Assembly: GCA_021234155.1 (NCBI GenBank) | Contig: JAJEKV010000006.1 | Coordinates: 29,360,327-29,424,326 of the forward strand | From: Isoetes taiwanensis | Lineage: Eukaryota; Streptophyta; Lycopodiopsida; Isoetales; Isoetaceae | Length of the DNA stretch: 64,000 nucleotides | Direction: 5' to 3' | Part shown: positions 1-10,872 of the stretch, piece by piece | Layout of the letters: every line of letters starts with the position of its first letter | Position numbering within the stretch: position 1 is the first letter of the stretch | Notes under the pieces: model-generated | Told to the model about the DNA's origin: nothing | Databases searched by the model: none | Seen by the model: the letters and a program-made list of their open reading frames with translations, nothing else | Position numbers and translations under genes: made by a program

Positions 1-736
1 TGCAGTTAACCAAAATAAAAGCTTTCCAATTTAAAAGCTCTCAAAGCCCATAAAACTTTCAACAAAGAAACTATACGTTAAGATTCACAAATAATTTATA
101 TAGCATTTTCCATTTTGTGGTATCACATAGTAGCCAATGTCTCACAGAAGAGTTACCAAGTAAATACATAGTTTTCTTTTGCATATTTAATAATTTAGAA
201 GTGTAGCTACCTTGAAATGGTATTTGCTAGACCAACGCATCTAGCTATTGGTACTAACAACTCACTTCAACAAATTTCGTTTACTCTGAGGATACAAAAT
301 GCATTCCATAGTTGCATTCGGTTTGGCTCTATGGTATGGGGGCAGTGCAACAAGCCTAGAAAGTCACCCCGAATTTCTAAATTTTAATATGTATGCCAAT
401 TATGTCGAATCACTCCTACAATAAGCACGAATTAACTTAGCAATTAAATCAAGTTTTAACATGCAACCCCGTGCCTTTGCCACCACAATAAATTCTTGTA
501 ACTTAAAATGCATAAAAGCCGCTTGTTATTTGTAGAGATACACTTGTTTGGAAAAGTTGTCCTATAGCGAACTTTCTTCTTCGTCAAGTGTGGGAGTGTG
601 GGATTGAATATGTTAACCTTACCGTACTATTGCCAACTACCCAATAAAATCACTATTTTTTGGCCATTTTTTCATCAACAATCATCTTGGTGAATATATA
701 GTATTCAAGTCAGATATATTATCTAGATTTCTATGT
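1..736. other. No gene recognised; downstream flank of the hydrolase gene
   Basis: AT-rich sequence with no coding frame I can support on either strand. It lies directly 3' of the minus-strand hydrolase gene and may include its 3' untranslated region and polyadenylation signal, but I could not place either. Confidence 0.4.
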
Positions 737-1843
737 TTAATCTGATGTTATCAATGTATCGTCGAGGAACTGAAGAACACGACTATTGAATTCCTTAGGA
801 TTCTCAACTTGGGGGATGTGGCCTGTCTTTGGGATAATCACGAGTTTTGCCTTGCCATTGAGATGCCTGCAACACAAGTTTAGTTTTGCTCAAGGATAAG
901 AGTAAGAATGTGAAGTTTACATAGGGGAAAAGTGTGATGTTATTGGATTTAAAGTTTACCTTTGAAGCTTATAAGCTAGATCGAGGTCAAAGATCTTATC
1001 TCCTTCACCCCATATGATGAGAACTTCTTGATTAAGTACATGAAGACTAGGAGGATTCTTGCGTCCTATGATCATACCATCCAAGAGCTCTATTCTCTCT
1101 TCTCTATTATGATCAAAGACCTGCAAAGGCAAGAAAACCTCATCAACACACTTCAACTAGGAAAAACGAAACAGAAGCGCACATGCAGAGAGGAAGGGGG
1201 CTCACGTCTTGGAAGTCACTGAATACGAAACCGGGGATCATGTTCACGAGCTTGGAGGGCTCATGCATGAGTAAGTTGAAGGTCCTTCTAAGATGAGAAG
1301 GATTGGTAGGCATGAGGACCTCAGAAATATGGGAGGCATTAATCTCATTCAATAACTTATCATTAGAAGAAGAATCCATACAAACGCCAGAGCTGGCAAT
1401 GACCACTTTCTTGACAAAAGGGGGGCGATGGCCCCAAATAGAAACCACCATACATATACCATAATTTGGTTCCCAAAAGCGAAACTCTCGTTTACGTTTT
1501 GGTCTTGCGGCGACTTGAGCATCTGAGAGGGCACGGAATTCTTGAACCGATTACGTGCTTTTAGGTATAAGATTCGCCGAAGAAAACCAGATCGGGAACA
1601 AAAAGGGAGTAATCTTTTGCAAATCTTAGGAACACGAGAGATCCAACTTTGTGGTGGCGTTTCCTCGGCTTAGTGAATGAGGAGCAAATTGGGCTTGTTT
1701 TCTGGCCGTTTTTCAGGTACCCAACACCGGATTCTGCTTCCGTTGTCTAGTTCCACCAGAATCGAGACCAGGCCCTGTGCCCTAAATTTTCTGTTCAGAT
1801 TTTGGAGCCAAATATCCACCACATTGAACCCCATGCATCCCAT
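737..1843 (-). pseudogene. Alpha/beta-hydrolase gene, three exons, frame broken in exon 1
   Basis: Serine-hydrolase fold protein resembling the plant alpha/beta-hydrolase superfamily with a GTSYGG-type nucleophile elbow; substrate unknown. Exon 1 (about 1843-1206) starts MGCMGFNVV and reaches LDNGSRIRCWVPEKRPE and NLLLIH, where the frame stops at 1672-1670. Family-like pieces follow in other frames: FVPDLVFFGESYT, RVSLLGT, YGGF, then an open stretch VKKVVIASSGVCMDS to FSDFQD. Exon 2 (1120-960) joins in frame at GAC|gtgagc and cag|GTCTTT and carries VLIIWGEGDKIFD with the acid-loop region. Exon 3 (866-737) carries PKTGHIPQVENP, with the catalytic histidine in TGH, and ends in TAA at 739-737. 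Introns are short with canonical GT-AG ends. An intact version would be near 320 residues. Exons 2 and 3 are clean while exon 1 has several small lesions, so this is either a recent pseudogene or a gene with consensus errors in exon 1. Confidence 0.72.
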
Positions 1844-1888
1844 TTCTGCTTCTTACCCTGCATCAATATGGCTACCTTTTAATCGCCA

Positions 1889-1904
1889 AAAAAAAAAAAA
1901 AAAT
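1889..1904. repeat. Homopolymer A tract
   Basis: Uninterrupted run of A just upstream of the hydrolase start on the opposite strand. It may be the tail of an old retrotransposed insertion, but nothing around it identifies one. Confidence 0.6.
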
Positions 1905-2039
1905 CAATGTGTCATTTTTGGCACTTCCCAATGTTTGATTGTTGGTCTCTTTGTTGACCTGTATGGTTTATCTAATAACTTTTCCTATCTTGTGAATATA
2001 AAAGCAGTTCCCTTTCTTAAAGAAAAAGAACCTATATGT

Positions 2040-2930
2040 GTTGTTCATTGGAAGCACATGCTGCAGTGCTGTACTGCACTCCTTGTCTCATTTCTAACGT
2101 CATCAAATATGGCACACATTGCATGATACAAAAGGTTTTGTTTGTCCTGGAGGAAAAATCACTACTATGGGTCCCTTAAAGATACCCTTCTAAAGATACC
2201 CTTCTAATATTTGTCTCTGGAAATTCAAAGTTTAATTTGTATATAACCTTAAGAATTGTAAGCAACATGTCTAGAATCCTTGAGTTACATATTGGGAGCA
2301 CGTAACTAATATCCTTGAGTATTTTGGGACATCAATAAGTTTTAAATCTATTTTGCTTGGGACCAACACGAGTTTTGTGATCAACGGTAGTTGGCATTGC
2401 TCATTCAACATCTATAGTTTTGACTGAATGAGAGGAATTGTGCAATGTAAAAAACAAGGACCACACCACTAGGTATAAAAACTGTGCATAGTACAATATG
2501 TGTCAAGAATTATTGACTAGTACAAAACAACAAACTAGACATTTGATAATGACAAATGAATAAGAAATGTACAAATAGTTTACAATGGCCTCGAGTAAAA
2601 AATGTACAAATAGTCTACGATGAGCTTCATCGTCACCTGCACATTGGACTATCGTGGCCCAAATCTCTTCTTGTAGTTATATTAGGAAACAAGCCTACAA
2701 GATAAGACACTACTAAGAAACTTATAGAAGAAATGCATTTCCACACAAATATATATGTACTACCAGTGCAAGGCTTCTCAATCTTAAACAAATACCTATA
2801 CTTTTTCTTTAATTTCTCAAAGAATTTGCGAAATGCTAATTGATTCTAGATCTACCAATTGATATATCAATATAAGAGAAAACCCACTACCAAGGAGCTT
2901 TGCTCAAGTTCTCACTGATGGGTATACTAG
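2040..2930 (+). repeat. Left arm of a dispersed inverted repeat pair
   Basis: Several blocks match the reverse complement of 22140-23400 in the same order: around 2095-2150 (CGTCATCAA, TTGCATGATACAAAAG), 2165-2310 (GGGTCCCTT, then the ACTCAAGGAT-type block), 2340-2480 (CCACACCACTAGG), 2660-2700 (TCTTGTAGTTATA) and 2700-2850. The arms are about 19 kb apart and clearly diverged. No coding capacity is recognised, so this is probably an old non-autonomous transposon family or a segmental duplication. Also inside: a short direct repeat of AAGATACCCTTCT near 2178-2205 and another near 2564-2620. Confidence 0.6.
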
Positions 2931-3389
2931 TTGTTTAAACATCCATAAGGCAACAAAAATCTTTCACCATTGTAATATAATAGAATGTTTAACGTCCATT
3001 TGACACAAACATGTCTTGAGATGTCCTATTAGACCAAATTTGCATCAACTAGCCTATTCATTGCATTTGGTGATTTTTTTGGAAACAAACAGACTACTCT
3101 TTGTGAAGCAGCAGTATGAAAACAAACTTAACCAAAAAGTAATCCTTCTATACCAGATTTAGAAGGGGATCGTTTATAACCAAAGGTATAAATTTGGGAA
3201 CTTATCCAATCCTAAATAATAGATTAAAATGCCGCATATAGGCAATTACGCTAAAAATTATATAGAATTAAAGTATAAAGATCCTTGAAAAAAGAAACCC
3301 TTTATGGTGATGCAAAATGTGCTAGTTAGAATAAGGATAACCTAGGAACTTGTTTAAAAACTTGGAAATATGATATTTGGTTGCAACAA
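2931..3389. other. No gene recognised
   Basis: AT-rich sequence between the dispersed repeat and a possible LINE fragment. No supported frame, RNA gene or repeat unit was seen. Confidence 0.35.
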
Positions 3390-3830
3390 GACCACCTGAT
3401 GGGGCGTGGTTGTTCACTCTTTCCAGTGTGTCTCTCACTACCAGGAGCTCCTACTTGCACTTTATCCTCCTGTTTGGCCTAACTTGCGTAAGCGGGCATT
3501 TCATCTTGCTTCTAGTTGGATTTTGTGATCTATCTGGCAGAGGCGACATTTGTATATTTTCCAAGATGCACACATCTTTGATCAGCAGCTTCTTCGTTGT
3601 GCTCAGCACAAGATCACTAAAGCTTATCGTTGCTCATCTCTAGCTGATGATAAAAAAGAGATAATTTGGCAGACATATTTACGGTGTTCCTCTTATGCAT
3701 AGACGGGTGTTTGTGCCTAGTTGGGTTAGCATATGCACTAGGGTTTTATTCCTGTCTGTGCATTATGTATTGCGCCTTTGTTCTTGTCAATAAAAAGAGT
3801 CTCACGTCCTTCAAATAAAAAGATCACCTG
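3390..3830 (+). mobile_element. Possible 3' fragment of a LINE-like retroelement
   Basis: Broken frames on the plus strand resemble linker sequence of plant non-LTR elements (for example AQHKITKAYRCSSLADDKK near 3600-3660). An A-rich end with AATAAAAAG-like sequence at about 3790-3830 would fit a retroposed 3' terminus. No reverse transcriptase or zinc-finger motif is left, so the assignment is tentative. It could be any decayed retroposed transcript. Confidence 0.3.
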
Positions 3831-4310
3831 AAATGAAGGTGTCTTGCCAATGAGTCATTATACTCTCACCATCAGGGAGCTATTGCCATTGCTAGTTCAT
3901 TTGCCTTAGAAAATATAGCTGGATGTAAATATGGTACATTGGCACTTTTCTTAACCATATTATTAAGAAAATTATTCGTATAACTAAGATATTATCATTT
4001 CCTAGGTCGACACAATCATCTTCCTAAAGATGACCTCAACTTGCATAGGCTTGAACTCTAACTTGGAAATTCAAACAACTCTACTTCTGGGAAAGTGAGA
4101 ATTGTCTCTATATCATGCAACAACTCAAAATAGAATCCTTTTGGGGCACTCATATACTACAGTACATATCATAGGATTCTACTCCAATCCACACATACTA
4201 GATCGCTTTAGATCGTTTACATAGGTTAATTCGAAGCAACAGGGTAGGGTAGCTAATCCTTCCACATAGTTAACTTCTCATGGATAAATTTTACTCCCAA
4301 CACATCTTCC
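3831..4310. other. No gene recognised
   Basis: Intergenic AT-rich sequence without a supportable frame, ending at a tetranucleotide microsatellite. Confidence 0.35.
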
Positions 4311-4356
4311 AGGTAGGTAGGTAGGTAGGTAGGTAGGTAGATAGATAGATAGATAG
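4311..4356. repeat. Microsatellite (GGTA)n followed by (GATA)n
   Basis: Perfect tetranucleotide repeat that changes from AGGT-type to AGAT-type units partway along, a compound microsatellite produced by one substitution in the unit. Confidence 0.95.
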
Positions 4357-4740
4357 CTCTATTAAAATAATTCAATATAGGTAAAAGCACATTATGGTGT
4401 CCCAATTCGGATGTCCCCCCGTCCCCCCAAAATGTGGTCACGCATCCACTACTTTTGTGGTATGAAACTATAATTATAGCACCGCTCAACTGCCATTATT
4501 TAAGAATAGAGTTCCAATTTTGGGGGGGAAATTCTAATTTCAAAACTAAAATTCAAATTCCTATTCTTCGGCCCCTTCTTGTTCTTTGCCTACGTCATGT
4601 TCTTTATCTCCCTGCTGCAAGCTCCAATCCATTGTGGGTATGGATATCAATGAGGTAATCCGTCCACAAACTGGTATTTCAGACAGAAGAAAACGAAGAA
4701 GAACCAAGGAAGAAGAAATGCTGAAGAAAAGACGCCAGAG

Positions 4741-4771
4741 GAATAGAATAGAATAGAATAGAATAGAATAG
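4741..4771. repeat. Pentanucleotide microsatellite (GAATA)n
   Basis: Six tandem GAATA units. A related ATTCT repeat, the reverse complement of the same unit family, occurs at about 35346-35372. Confidence 0.95.
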
Positions 4772-4925
4772 ATTTTTTAACGTCCACGGAGACCAATAGG
4801 TCATGGGACCCATACAATGGGCTAGTACAATCATTACTACTAGGATTTAAAAACACCTGCCTCGAAAGGTTTTCAAGGGAAAAACCTTTGCAGTAATGAT
4901 GATACTAGACAATCGGAGATAATGA

Positions 4926-5258
4926 CTACTGAGGGCTCAGTAATTGAAGACGTTTATCTAGAACCTCAAGTATGTATAATGCCAAGTCATGCACAGATGG
5001 TGCTCTGAGAAGTTGTGGAAGCGTGGAATGGAATGCTAAGGTCAAAAAATGATTCCGGACTATCTCAAAAGCAAGGCAACTCAGAAGAGTATGGCTTTCA
5101 TGTTCAATAACCTGTAACTGGCAACAGGCACATAGTCTCGCTTCTCGCGACAATTGCGGCCGCTCCCATCTACCTGTCTCAAGATTGGACAAGAAGAAGA
5201 GAGGAAAGATTGGAGCTTGCAGAATTGGCAGAAGGATCCGGTTCATCAAGAAGTGCAA
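4926..5258 (-). mobile_element. LINE 3'-terminal fragment with zinc-binding domain, minus strand
   Basis: The minus-strand frame carries ETGRW, then RLCACCQLQVIEHESHTLLSC, matching the Cys-x2-Cys, Glu, His-x4-Cys pattern of the zinc-binding module at the C terminus of plant LINE reverse transcriptases. It ends in an in-frame stop at 4926. RT, endonuclease and any ORF1 are missing, as expected of a 5'-truncated insertion. Its upstream side abuts a plus-strand LINE whose recognisable endonuclease begins at 5752, so the two elements are oriented away from each other. Confidence 0.6.
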
Positions 5259-5751
5259 GTACTAAACGTTGTATTGTCCTTAATTTGCTAACATCTTTCC
5301 ATAAACAGACCAAAAAATTACTTGAGTTTTTGAGGGATAAAACATTAAAAAAATTTATAGGTAAAGAAATAAAGGATTTGGAAGCCAAGATCATTGTCAT
5401 TAGGAACCTCTGGAACTCTATGTAGACTGGAAAACTCTCTACCAGCAATGACTGCCTAGCAGCCAAGAATGTCTTGCAATATCTGTACCCGCCGTATAGA
5501 TTATGAAACAAGTGACAAAATCAGCCAGAGGGATCTTGTGGGAAATGGGTTTCTTGTAAGAGGGCTAAATGATTTGATGCAATTTCAGATGAACAGATAG
5601 AAAAGATTCAAAGTTTATAGATTGAGAACACTAGAGTGTCTCCTAACACAAAGGATGTTAGAACTAGAGAGACTCTGGCTTCATTGCATACTTAGATCAG
5701 GGAGGCAAAGCAATTGTGATAAAGAGGAAAAAATCATAGGGAATAGGGGCT
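5259..5751 (+). other. Sequence upstream of the LINE endonuclease; possible 5'UTR or ORF1 remnant
   Basis: A short lysine-rich, helix-prone frame (KQTKKLLEFLRDKTLKKF, about 5310-5360) could be the remains of an ORF1-like RNA-binding region. No zinc knuckle or RRM is visible and the frame is short. The rest is AT-rich and non-coding. Confidence 0.3.
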
Positions 5752-6831
5752 TTGAAGATCCTAGTCTGGAATGTACATGGTGCATGTCAAGCTCGCTTTG
5801 ACGCTTCAATTGAGACTTGGAATACAGCTGATCAGATTTTGATTGTTTAAACATGGCAACATCAAGCTAATTCACTTCTGAATTATCTTGGATTCACATT
5901 AGCAGGAAATGCTTGAAATCACAACAAAGGCGCTGGGAGAGGTCATGGAGGGCTGGATGCATATGTTATAATTGATTTGGCAAAAATGGTTACAGTGCGC
6001 ACACTAGATGAAATGAAGCAATACATGTGGCTCATATTAAATGGAAGCAAACCTTTATTCATAGCCATATGTTATTTTGCACCGCTCCATGCAAAGATTT
6101 ACAAAGATGCTAAAATTGATCATAATGATCCGTTTCGCAGTTTATGCTTAGATATAGTAGCTATCAGAGACCTTTACGAAATCATAATCACAGGGGATTT
6201 CAATGACCGTACTAGTAACATGCAAGCGACTAGTTTTGAAAATCTACAAGATTTGATACTAGATGAAATCCATGAAGAGATTTATTCTAGAGAATCTGCG
6301 GATGAAGAAATGAATACTTTAGGTCATAAACTATTGGAGTTTTGCACTATTTGCAATCTTAAAATTCTGAATGGCACAAAGGCTTTCCCAAACACGAATG
6401 GGTACACCTGCATTACTCATTCGGAGGTCTTCGTGGATTATCTATTGGCATAAAAGAATACTTGTATAACCTCCTTCCAAGTCATGGATAAAACTCCTGA
6501 ATCTGATCATGTGCAGTTATGCTTCAGTATGGGATGCTTGTCCTCACTACGAGAAAAAGTCAATGTTTTTAAATCACGGTTGAAGTTAGATTTGAAAAAA
6601 AGAGAGCAATACTACAAAGCATTAGAAGCAAGAATAGCTGATACCATATGGTCTATGGAACTTGAGAGTGATGTCTCTCTATTTGCACAGATCCTCCTCG
6701 ATGTGACTGAAGAAATCTTTGGCGACACAAAGCCAAGAAACAATAGGCGACCAAGAAATGGATGGTGGGACACTGATTGCTCTGCAACAAGGGAGCTACT
6801 CCCAAGGATGTGTATTATTAAGCGCCACTAG
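5752..6831 (+). pseudogene. LINE apurinic-type endonuclease domain, nonsense-interrupted
   Basis: The endonuclease half of the LINE, kept in a single frame without indels. Conserved blocks are the N-terminal WNVHG, a middle GDFND with the metal-binding and catalytic Asp/Asn, and a C-terminal block with THSEVFVDYLL. In-frame stops are TAA at 5848, TGA at 5914, TAA at 6451 and TAG at 6829; another TAG follows at 6850. The TGA at 5914 and the stops at 6451, 6829 and 6850 can be read as CGA, CAA or CAG with one C-to-T change. The TAA at 5848 could also come from GAA. Confidence 0.75.
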
Positions 6832-6879
6832 TACAAAAAGCTCCTAAGATAGAAGAAAAGAAAATACATTAAGCAGAAG

Positions 6880-7850
6880 CAATTAGATATGTTTAGCAAG
6901 TTGCGTGACAATCCAAAGACATTTTGGAATAGTGTCCTAAAAAAGACAAGCGTACCTATTTTAGGAGCTGATAAGGTATTTGAATTTGTGAAGGAAATGT
7001 ATTATGTGCAAAATCTTGAGAAGGGATGCCACAGATGATAGTGCCAATGGACATGCTCTCTATGGAAGATGTTTGAGATGCATTGCATAGAATGAAAAAT
7101 GGTAAAGCAGCAGATTTACAGGGATTGCACATAGAATTGGTAAAATGGAATGGAAAGAAAATCACGAGATGTTCTTACCGGGCTGCTCAGCGTAGCTCTA
7201 AGTGAAGGGCTTCCCAATCATTGGAGAGCAAAGCGAGTCCATAGCATTCATAAGGCCGATGCTAAAGATGATGTATGCAATTATCGCACCATATTGATCG
7301 GTTCAATCTTTGCTCGAAAGCCAACATAATACACTAGATCATGTTCTCACACTCAAGGTGTTATTTGAGAAGCAAGAGAGGCGAGACAATCTTTATACCT
7401 AGCTTTTATCGACTTCTCTAAGGCCTTCGACATAGTACCAAGAAAGAGCTTAAAGCATAGCGATGAAGCAGATAGATGTGCCACGTTAATCCAAGGGGAA
7501 GTTGCAAATCTTTACTCGGATGTACTTATCAAACTCACTTTCGAGAAAAGGCGTGAAAATATCGAGAACTGTCGAGGTCCGACGGGGGTTGCCATTATCT
7601 CCAACGTTATTTGGTTTATACATTGATGAATTAGATACTTGGATGAAAGGCGGATGCTTACAGAGACGCAGCGTATAGGAGATTATGTCTTGCGACTCTT
7701 GCTATATCTTGGATGATGTGGTGCTCATGGCACATAGGAAAGGAGGACTTCAAGAGCTCTTGAATAGTCTTGCTCTCTTTTGTAAAGCCCATCATATGAC
7801 AATGAATATGGCAAAATTCAAGATAATGATTGTAGGAACTTGATTGCCGA
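6880..7850 (+). pseudogene. LINE reverse transcriptase domain, frameshifted
   Basis: Pieces of the RT palm and fingers occur in order in different frames: a KLRDNPKTFWN leader near 6900, LPNHWRAKRVHSIHKA near 7210, FIDFSKAFDIVP carrying the first catalytic Asp (7405), LPLSPTLFGLYIDEL (7580) and a DD pair in YILDDVV (7703). Replacement of the Ala in the YADD box by two residues suggests an insertion or consensus error at that codon. The order fits RVT_1 of plant LINEs. No activity is possible in this state. Confidence 0.75.
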
Positions 7851-8385
7851 TCATTTAGCTAGTAGGGCAATGTGTTAGAAAACGATAACAGGGCTGCTTT
7901 GTAAATACAATTGGAAGAAGTGCATAAGTAGGAGGATTACGGGGAGATAAAACAACCTTGTATGCCATGTTATTGAGATGCCACAAGGCATCTATATCCG
8001 ATTAGGGGCTAAAAACTACTATTTAAGACTACGGTACATCTGATCACACTTTATAGGCGCCAATTTTGGGGTCCGTCTCTCCCAAAATCAATGGAAGCAA
8101 GTGGAAATGGTTTTGAAGAATTTTTGATGAATAAGCTTGGGTGAAGCACCAAGCGCCATATGCATCATGCTTCTTTGAGTCGGGGGATGTTTACAGCTTG
8201 AGGTCGAAACACTATACCAATCAATAAACTTTGCAAATTGGGTGCTCGATCAAGCACCACATAGGCTCTCCAGGCAAGCACTTGAATTATCCAGTAATGG
8301 TTGGCACAAGAATCTTAAGGTTTGGGCGGCTCGGTGGGGCATAACTGAGTCTAATTGGCCAGATAATTAAATCGGCACAAGGGAT

Positions 8386-8817
8386 TTGCTGCTCGCTTTG
8401 GTCATAGAAAGGCTCTGGAGCAACAAAGGTGCTAGAATGGAATACTATGCGGCTGAGGTCAATCCTATGTTGATCTTCTCAGAAAAGGCTTATTTGCGAC
8501 TACAGATACCTCGCTCCATGAAGCATGTCATTGCCAGGGCACAAACATCTTCACATCATTTGAGCATCGAAATTGGGCGTTGGCATGGTATCTCGTGGGG
8601 GTCCAGGCTCTGCATGCTCTGTGACCTAGCCATGATCAAAGATGAGGATCATGCTTTCGTCAAATGCCCGGCATATCTCTTGACATCAAAAGCAAGTTTA
8701 ATGTCCACGACCACTAGTTTCCATTCTATTCTTGATATAGAACCATTTAAATTGGGACAAGTTCTCAAAGCGATGGAATCCCATCGCAATTTGTTATTGA
8801 AAATTGAAACATTGTAA
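8386..8817 (+). pseudogene. LINE C-terminal region with zinc-binding motif
   Basis: An open stretch of about 143 codons forms the end of the LINE pol. It contains IEIGRWHGISWGSRLCMLCD followed by DHAFVKC, matching the Cys-x2-Cys...His-x4-Cys module found after RT in plant LINEs. Its resemblance to the minus-strand module at 4926-5258 suggests two copies of one family. Downstream AT-rich sequence to about 8890 may be the 3'UTR, but no clear poly(A) tail is visible. Confidence 0.7.
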
Positions 8818-8995
8818 ACTCTACTGCTCTATGGTCTTCAAGGCCCTTATGAGCACGATTAATATTACATTACATTTAATAATTAACGTAATAGATCCCA
8901 ATAAACATTCATTGGGGCTTTGTTACCTTGCCTTTAATGTGCCCTAGTACTTTTCTTCTAAGATGCTTAAATTGCGGCCTCAAAGATTAGATTCT

Positions 8996-9143
8996 TGCGG
9001 AGTTGGTGTGTGGATGCTAAAAATGGACTAAAGGGTGCGTGGAGGCTAAAGATGAATTAAAGTACCAACTCCTTCTAGTGTGTGGATGCTAAAGATGGAG
9101 TAAAGGGTGTGTGGATGCTAAAGATGGACTAAAGTACCAACTC
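8996..9143. repeat. Nested tandem repeat, about 72-bp unit
   Basis: Two tandem units, each closing with TAAAGTACCAACTCC, each built from two roughly 33-bp sub-units of the type GTGTGGATGCTAAAGATGGA. No coding content. It lies just 3' of the LINE. Confidence 0.8.
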
Positions 9144-9228
9144 CTCTTGTTGCATTTGAGGGCTTTTTAATTCTGTTCATTTTATGGTTCATTTTTTGTG
9201 CCCATGTTAATGTTTACAAGCTCGATAA

Positions 9229-9785
9229 ATGTATGAAATAACAGATGAAAGGATGGATTTATATACAAACTCCCAAGCCACTTCAATATCAACTATCGAT
9301 TCATTTGACATGCAATGCCATCATGTAATATTGTGCATGGGAGAAAGTTTATCGCCTAGCATCAAATTACAATGGAAATGTTGTAGGTCTTGTATGGAAT
9401 ACTCTTCTACATTTTTAGGGGTAGACAGATGTTCATTATGTCCATTTTGGAGCATAAGCATAATCATTCTTGTTATAACAATTAAAGTATATTAGAAATT
9501 ATATATCAATGTGGATCCATATGCAATGGCGCCTCTATATGTATGGCTTCCACTAATTCCACATGCTAAACAACTTTCACTTCATGCACAAACTCCACAA
9601 GACAGTCATGTCAAAATAAGCCTCGTTAATATAACTTATCCTTGTCCCGTCTTTTTCTTTTTCTTTGTCTTGTTCTTTTGTAACTACCCATTCAATTGTT
9701 TTAGGGGCATGGTCTATAGCTTTAGATACGATCATTTATACATCTAAATCAACCCCTATTATTACGCTACATATTGAATGGCTAG
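9229..9785. other. No gene recognised; includes a diverged dispersed repeat copy
   Basis: Short frames only. The block at about 9687-9775 (CCCATTCAATTGTTTTAG, later CTATTATT and GCTACATATT) resembles 36687-36788 on the same strand, so it is a copy of an unidentified dispersed repeat. Confidence 0.4.
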
Positions 9786-9910
9786 AAAACTAGTATAGCT
9801 ATCTAACTTGAAAAGGCGACAACCAGTATAGATATCCTAGTATAGCCATCTAACTTGAGAACTTGAAAAGTTGACAACCAATATAGCTATCTTAGTATAG
9901 CCATCTAACT
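9786..9910. repeat. Tandem repeat of about 60 bp
   Basis: Two imperfect units share ATAGCTATCTAACTTGA, ACAACCA and CTTAGTATAGCCATC blocks. Non-coding. Confidence 0.7.
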
Positions 9911-9979
9911 ATCGATCGTAATGGTTGCTCCTTCAATGACTTTATCTACGCCCGATCAGGGTTATCCTCCCAAGAATAT

Positions 9980-10048
9980 GAGACTATATTTAGTTTCAAT
10001 GTGGAAACTACACATAGTTTCATTAGAAACTATATTCAGTTTCGTTCC
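9980..10048. repeat. Short array of palindromic GAAACTA...TAGTTTC units
   Basis: Three adjacent units of about 23 bp, each starting GAAACTA-like and ending AGTTTC-like, so each can fold on itself. A related longer array lies at 21960-22135 on the other side of the chromovirus. Confidence 0.65.
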
Positions 10049-10872
10049 AAACCTGTCTTTTTCATTGACCTTTTAATAATTTCAGTCTTGCCCATTTGCG
10101 CTTCCATATCCACCCAATAAATCTTTTGCTTGTAAACAAATTTGATAGCATTTAATGCACAAAGTTAAGCATTCTTCTCTCATTTCTAAAATTTCAGCAT
10201 TTTTCAACACAAAATTTGATTCTGAGGGGAATTTTGAGACGCTGGAGTGTTCTTCTATATAAGAGTACTTCTTAGTGATTTCTTCATGGTATTTAGTGTG
10301 ATTTCATACCTATAAGAATGGAATATCTGTTTCTTTCTATTGATTCAAAAACTACTCTCAAATCTTCCCAGCGATGGTGTTTCTTGCCCTGTTGCCGACC
10401 CTGCTCAGACCCTGCTTTTTGCGCATGCTGTGGCATCGTCCTATATTTCTTGGTATAGTCGATTTAGCTTCGGAATAGGATCTAAAAGAATGGGATAGGC
10501 ATACCCAGCTGCTGAAGGAGACAAAAGAATAAGGGTTTATGCAAAGACTCCCAGTATCGAACATGATAATTTTGAGGAGATAGTTCTTAAATCTGATGTC
10601 ACAGTTTTGGTGGATTTTTGGGCAGATTAGTGAAAACAAGATATAATATAACTCGATGCAGTCTATCGTCGGACTGCGCCATCTCCTGTCTATGTTGTAG
10701 AAATTTTTGGTCGATAGGGATTAGGGTGCATGCTTGACCCTTTAAATTACATATTGAAACTTTAATGCATAAGCAAACTTAGGCTAGGCGATGCAATTTG
10801 GATCACGAAAACATTCTAATATATTTTTTGCCACTTCCCATCCCAATGTTCTCCGAGCACCCACTACATAGG
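10049..10872. other. No gene recognised; left flank of the chromovirus
   Basis: Intergenic sequence with short minus-strand frames of no recognisable family. It ends where the 5' LTR begins. Confidence 0.4.

Larger units (their letters stand above)
5752..8817 (+). mobile_element. Non-LTR retrotransposon (LINE), nearly full-length pol, inactivated
   Basis: Pol of a plant LINE in the usual order. The endonuclease/exonuclease/phosphatase domain opens with LKILVWNVHGA at 5752 and contains ITGDFNDRT and NTNGYTCIT with VDYLL. A linker with WWDTDC follows near 6765. RT motifs are FIDFSKAFDIVP (7405), RRGLPLSPTLFGLYIDEL (about 7580) and YILDDVVLMAH (about 7703), where the family has YADD. The C-terminal module CMLCDLAMIKDEDHAFVKC lies near 8610-8665, and the last frame ends at 8817. 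From 5752 to about 7035 there is one continuous frame interrupted by stops at 5848, 5914, 6451, 6829 and 6850. Later parts also have frameshifts. A normal element would nick target DNA and prime reverse transcription there; this copy cannot make its protein. Confidence 0.85.

Noticed and set aside
1677-2126. 149-codon plus-strand open frame
   Set aside because: It overlaps exon 1 of the hydrolase in antisense and includes a poly(A)-derived lysine run; no family resemblance.
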